NCBI GenBank assembly: GCA_003513845.1 | Contig: DOTB01000029.1 | Location: forward strand, 1-9,027 | Direction: 5' to 3' | Length of the DNA stretch: 9,027 nt | Source of the DNA: Candidatus Atribacteria bacterium | GTDB taxonomy: Bacteria > Atribacterota > Phoenicimicrobiia > Phoenicimicrobiales > Phoenicimicrobiaceae | Shown here: positions 7,165 to 9,027 of the stretch, piece after piece | Layout: every line of letters begins with the position of its first letter | Numbering within the stretch: the first letter of the stretch is position 1 | Notes under the pieces: model-generated | The model's database searches: none | Seen by the model: the letters and a program-made list of their open reading frames with translations, nothing else | What the model was told of the DNA's origin: nothing | Program-made: the position numbers and the translations under genes

Positions 7165-8437
7165 AAAAGCTATGATTATATCAGTAGGTACCGGAGCAAA
7201 TGGTAAGGATATTGCTCATGGCATATGTTTTTCCATTAGCTCCCAAAATCCCGATTTTCTATTATTTATAACTACTAAGAAAAGTATAGAAACAACTATG
7301 CCTTATATTGAAAGTGATAATATCTTACAAGGTAAGGAATATCATTTAGAAACAATCAAAGATGAAAATGATATAGAACTGATTGAAGAGGAGTGTAGTA
7401 AATATATCTTTCAACTAAAGGAAAAAGGATTTTCAAATAAAGACATTACCGTAGATTTTACTTCTGGAACTAAGGCCATGTCAGCAGGATTAATCTTAGC
7501 CTCCTTTTACCATAAAATTAAGAAGATTAGTTATATAACAGGAGAAAGAAATGGCTACGGTAGAGTAATATCTGGCCGGGAAAGGATGATTAGCTTAGAG
7601 CCTAATTTAATTTTCTTTAAAGATCTGCTTTCTGAAGCTATTGATTTATTCAATCGCTATCAATATGAAGGAGGTATCCAATTAGTTGAGGAAGCAAAAG
7701 GTTTATTAGTATCAGAGGAAAAATATTTCTTAGTAGCCGATTTTATTGGAAGCCTTTGCCGTATTTATATGAATTGGGACCGTTTTTTCCACCGAGAAGC
7801 GTTTGAAATATTAAATAAAATAGAGAAAGATAATAACAATAATAATTTGTTGCTAAAATTTCAACTAAAGAGAATAATAAACAATCATAAACAATTTTTG
7901 TATAAAGAACAAGCAGCTAATTATTGCTTTGAAAAAGCGGTTGACCTATATCATAATGCCCGTCGTCGAAAAGAAGAAGGGAAGTTTGATGATGCGGTTG
8001 CCAGGTGCTACCGTTTATTAGAATATCTCGCCCAGTATCAACTTTACCAGAAATATCAGTTAGAGACGGAAAATATTAACGTGGAAAAATTACCTAAGAC
8101 TTTTATTGTAGAAAATAGAATATGGATAAAAAATAAAGGAAAAGTTGATTTGAGCTTATACCATTCTTATCAGCTGTTAAACGCATTGGGTGACTCATTA
8201 GGAAAATATTTTATAGATCAATTTAATAATGAAGGAAAGAACTTAAAAAAAGCTCTGGAAATTCGTAATCATTCCATCCTAGCCCATGGTTTCCAGGCAA
8301 TTGATGATAAGAAATGTGATTTTATACTTTCTCTCACAGAGAAATTTTTGATAGAAACTGATAAACATCTTTTTGAACAGTTGCAGGGCAGCATGGCTTT
8401 CCCAAAATTAAGCAATTTCCAAAGTTATATAATTTAA
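7157..8437 (+). CDS. csm6: CARF-HEPN ribonuclease, Csm6-type effector (TIGR02710-like)
   Basis: This is the likely cyclic oligoadenylate-activated RNase of the system, acting apart from the Csm complex. The N-terminal CARF (Rossmann-like sensor) domain covers about residues 1-150. It has SVGTGANGKDIAHG (9-22) in the first loop and VDFTSGTKAMSAG (99-111) in the second, then a GYGRVISGRERM segment. The middle is helical, with FDDAVARCYRLLEYLAQYQL. The C-terminal HEPN domain carries RNHSILAHG, giving R370 and H377 as the R-x6-H catalytic pair. From memory this combination fits the CRISPR-associated TIGR02710 family rather than the classic Staphylococcus or Streptococcus Csm6. GGAGG at 7143-7147 serves the ATG at 7157, which overlaps csm5 by 8 nt. 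Whether cA4 or cA6 is the ligand cannot be read from the sequence. There are no signal or membrane segments. Confidence 0.88.
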   Translation: MSKKAMIISVGTGANGKDIAHGICFSISSQNPDFLLFITTKKSIETTMPYIESDNILQGKEYHLETIKDENDIELIEEECSKYIFQLKEKGFSNKDITVDFTSGTKAMSAGLILASFYHKIKKISYITGERNGYGRVISGRERMISLEPNLIFFKDLLSEAIDLFNRYQYEGGIQLVEEAKGLLVSEEKYFLVADFIGSLCRIYMNWDRFFHREAFEILNKIEKDNNNNNLLLKFQLKRIINNHKQFLYKEQAANYCFEKAVDLYHNARRRKEEGKFDDAVARCYRLLEYLAQYQLYQKYQLETENINVEKLPKTFIVENRIWIKNKGKVDLSLYHSYQLLNALGDSLGKYFIDQFNNEGKNLKKALEIRNHSILAHGFQAIDDKKCDFILSLTEKFLIETDKHLFEQLQGSMAFPKLSNFQSYII

Positions 8438-8450
8438 ACACTATTATGGG

Positions 8451-8568
8451 TTAGCGGAAAATATAGATGAAGCAAAAGGGAGAAATAAAGGGTTTTTTAC
8501 CGGATAGATAGATAAAAAGTTGGTAAAGGTAATGGAAAAATGGTATAAAGACTTTAGATTAGCGGAAA
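8451..8568 (+). repeat. Direct repeat TTAGCGGAAA in the leader
   Basis: The 10-mer TTAGCGGAAA occurs at 8451-8460 and 8559-8568, 108 bp apart and in the same orientation. In an AT-rich stretch of 175 bp a repeated 10-mer containing GCGG is unlikely by chance. It could be a binding site for a leader-binding protein or the adaptation machinery, or the trace of a duplication. No function is shown. Confidence 0.45.
8520..8549 (+). promoter_or_regulatory. Candidate array promoter with extended -10
   Basis: The -35 box TTGGTA (8520-8525) matches 4 of 6 consensus bases. After 18 bp the -10 box TATAAA (8544-8549) matches 5 of 6. It is preceded by TGG (8541-8543), the TGn extended -10 element. Transcription would start near 8556, about 57 nt before the first repeat, a normal geometry for pre-crRNA promoters. 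The direction agrees with the deduced array orientation. Confidence 0.45.
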
Positions 8569-8612
8569 GGTCTCAGAAAAAAGAAAGAAGACAAGCTTTT
8601 TATATAGCTACA

Positions 8613-9027
8613 GTAAGAATGAAGGACCCGATAAATAGGGGATTAGGACTTTCTTTGGTCTGGGGATTCCCCACCGTTCAGCAAAGTGTAAGTAAGAATG
8701 AAGGACCCGATAAATAGGGGATTAGGACACTCTGGATCTTTGGTGCAATAGCCATACTCTGGGTCATAGTAAGAATGAAGGACCCGATAAATAGGGGATT
8801 AGGACTTTTCCTCCTACTTTTATTGTTTTACCTAACATTTTCTTTAAGTAAGAATGAAGGACCCGATAAATAGGGGATTAGGACTCACTTACCAACGGGG
8901 TTTCTAATAGGATAGGTTTGATTTCGTAAGAATGAAGGACCCGATAAATAGGGGATTAGGACGGTCAGTTGCTCCGCTATTTCCAGAAGTGAAATCTTTC
9001 ATAGAGTAAGAATGAAGGACCCGATAA
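8613..9027 (+). CRISPR. CRISPR array, 5 full repeats plus one truncated by the window end
   Basis: Five identical 37-nt repeats lie at 8613-8649, 8692-8728, 8769-8805, 8848-8884 and 8926-8962. The first 22 nt of a sixth are at 9006-9027. Each begins GTAAGAATGAAGG and ends GGGGATTAGGAC. The five spacers are 8650-8691 (42 nt), 8729-8768 (40), 8806-8847 (42), 8885-8925 (41) and 8963-9005 (43), all different. Inside the repeat CCC (repeat positions 15-17) can pair with GGG (26-29), a weak stem. Cleavage just after it would leave the 8-nt tag ATTAGGAC, comparable to the common type III tag ATTGAAAC. This, with the adjacent leader, indicates transcription on the + strand, the same as the cas genes. 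Spacer lengths above 38 nt are common in type III arrays. No repeat shows degeneration, so this is the leader-proximal end. Confidence 0.98.

Larger units (their letters stand above)
8438..8612 (+). promoter_or_regulatory. CRISPR leader
   Basis: These 175 bp between the csm6 stop and the first repeat are AT- and purine-rich and hold no credible gene. They contain three GATA units (8503-8514), a duplicated 10-mer and a candidate promoter, both listed separately. The position, directly upstream of the array in the deduced transcription direction, is what defines it as the leader. No intrinsic terminator is seen after csm6, so the operon transcript may also run into the array. Confidence 0.7.

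Noticed and set aside
8438..8500. A possible terminator after csm6, because of the T-run near 8493-8498.
   Set aside because: No stable inverted repeat precedes the T-run.
8523..8566. A stretch in the leader resembling a decayed CRISPR repeat (GTAA, then AATGG, ATAAA and GATTAG in the same order).
   Set aside because: The matches need several gaps of different length in purine-rich DNA, and the spacing to repeat 1 does not fit a repeat-spacer unit.
8520..8717. A 65-codon open frame starting with TTG and running through the leader, repeat 1, spacer 1 and into repeat 2.
   Set aside because: It crosses CRISPR repeats and a spacer, so its second half is array sequence. It lacks a properly spaced ribosome site, and the region is explained by leader plus array.
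8650..9005. All five spacers have at least one stop-free frame on the reverse strand, for example YDPEYGYCTKDPE in spacer 2 and LHFAERWGIPRPKK in spacer 1, as expected if crRNAs target phage mRNAs.
   Set aside because: At about 13 codons, a stop-free frame among three is expected by chance in most cases, and every spacer also has an open frame on the forward strand (spacer 2 gives LWIFGAIAILWVI). A protospacer search against phage and plasmid sequences is needed to decide strand and target.

Overview
The window is a near-complete type III-A (Csm) CRISPR-Cas locus on the + strand: cas6, cas10/csm1, csm2, csm3, csm4, csm5, a CARF-HEPN csm6-type ribonuclease, an AT-rich leader and the first part of a CRISPR array that runs off the right edge. 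The DNA is low in G+C by eye. Most genes have strong AAAGGAGG-type ribosome binding sites, which points to a bacterium of Bacillota/Clostridia type or another low-GC anaerobic or thermophilic lineage with the same translation signals. The sequence does not fix the taxon.

Layout: positions 1-48 may hold the last codons of an upstream gene. Positions 49-263 are a very AT-rich intergenic stretch with a good sigma-A-like promoter (TTGATA, 17 bp, TATAAG at 176-204) embedded in short palindromes. cas6 (264-1259) follows, then a 58-bp gap, then a tightly packed block from cas10 (1318) to csm6 (8437). In that block the gaps are 2 and 5 bp and the later genes overlap by 14, 14 and 8 bp, as expected for one translationally coupled operon. 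Positions 8438-8612 are the CRISPR leader, with a candidate extended -10 promoter and a duplicated 10-mer. From 8613 there are five identical 37-nt repeats, a sixth cut by the window end, and five spacers of 40-43 nt.

How the parts work together (family knowledge applied to what is seen): Cas6 cuts the array transcript inside the repeat, most likely leaving an 8-nt 5' tag AUUAGGAC. Csm2-Csm5 and Cas10 assemble on the crRNA. Csm3 keeps the aspartate (D34) used to slice target RNA. Cas10 keeps an HD nuclease motif and an intact GGDD cyclase motif, so target binding should trigger DNA cleavage and cyclic oligoadenylate synthesis. The last gene has a CARF sensor and an R-x6-H HEPN motif (R370/H377), so it should be the RNase switched on by that messenger. 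No cas1, cas2, ring nuclease or reverse transcriptase is present in the window.

This is a recognisable system, not a new one. The points worth a second look are the palindromic promoter, the second cysteine cluster in Cas10, the TIGR02710-like effector, the atypical crRNA tag and the leader architecture.
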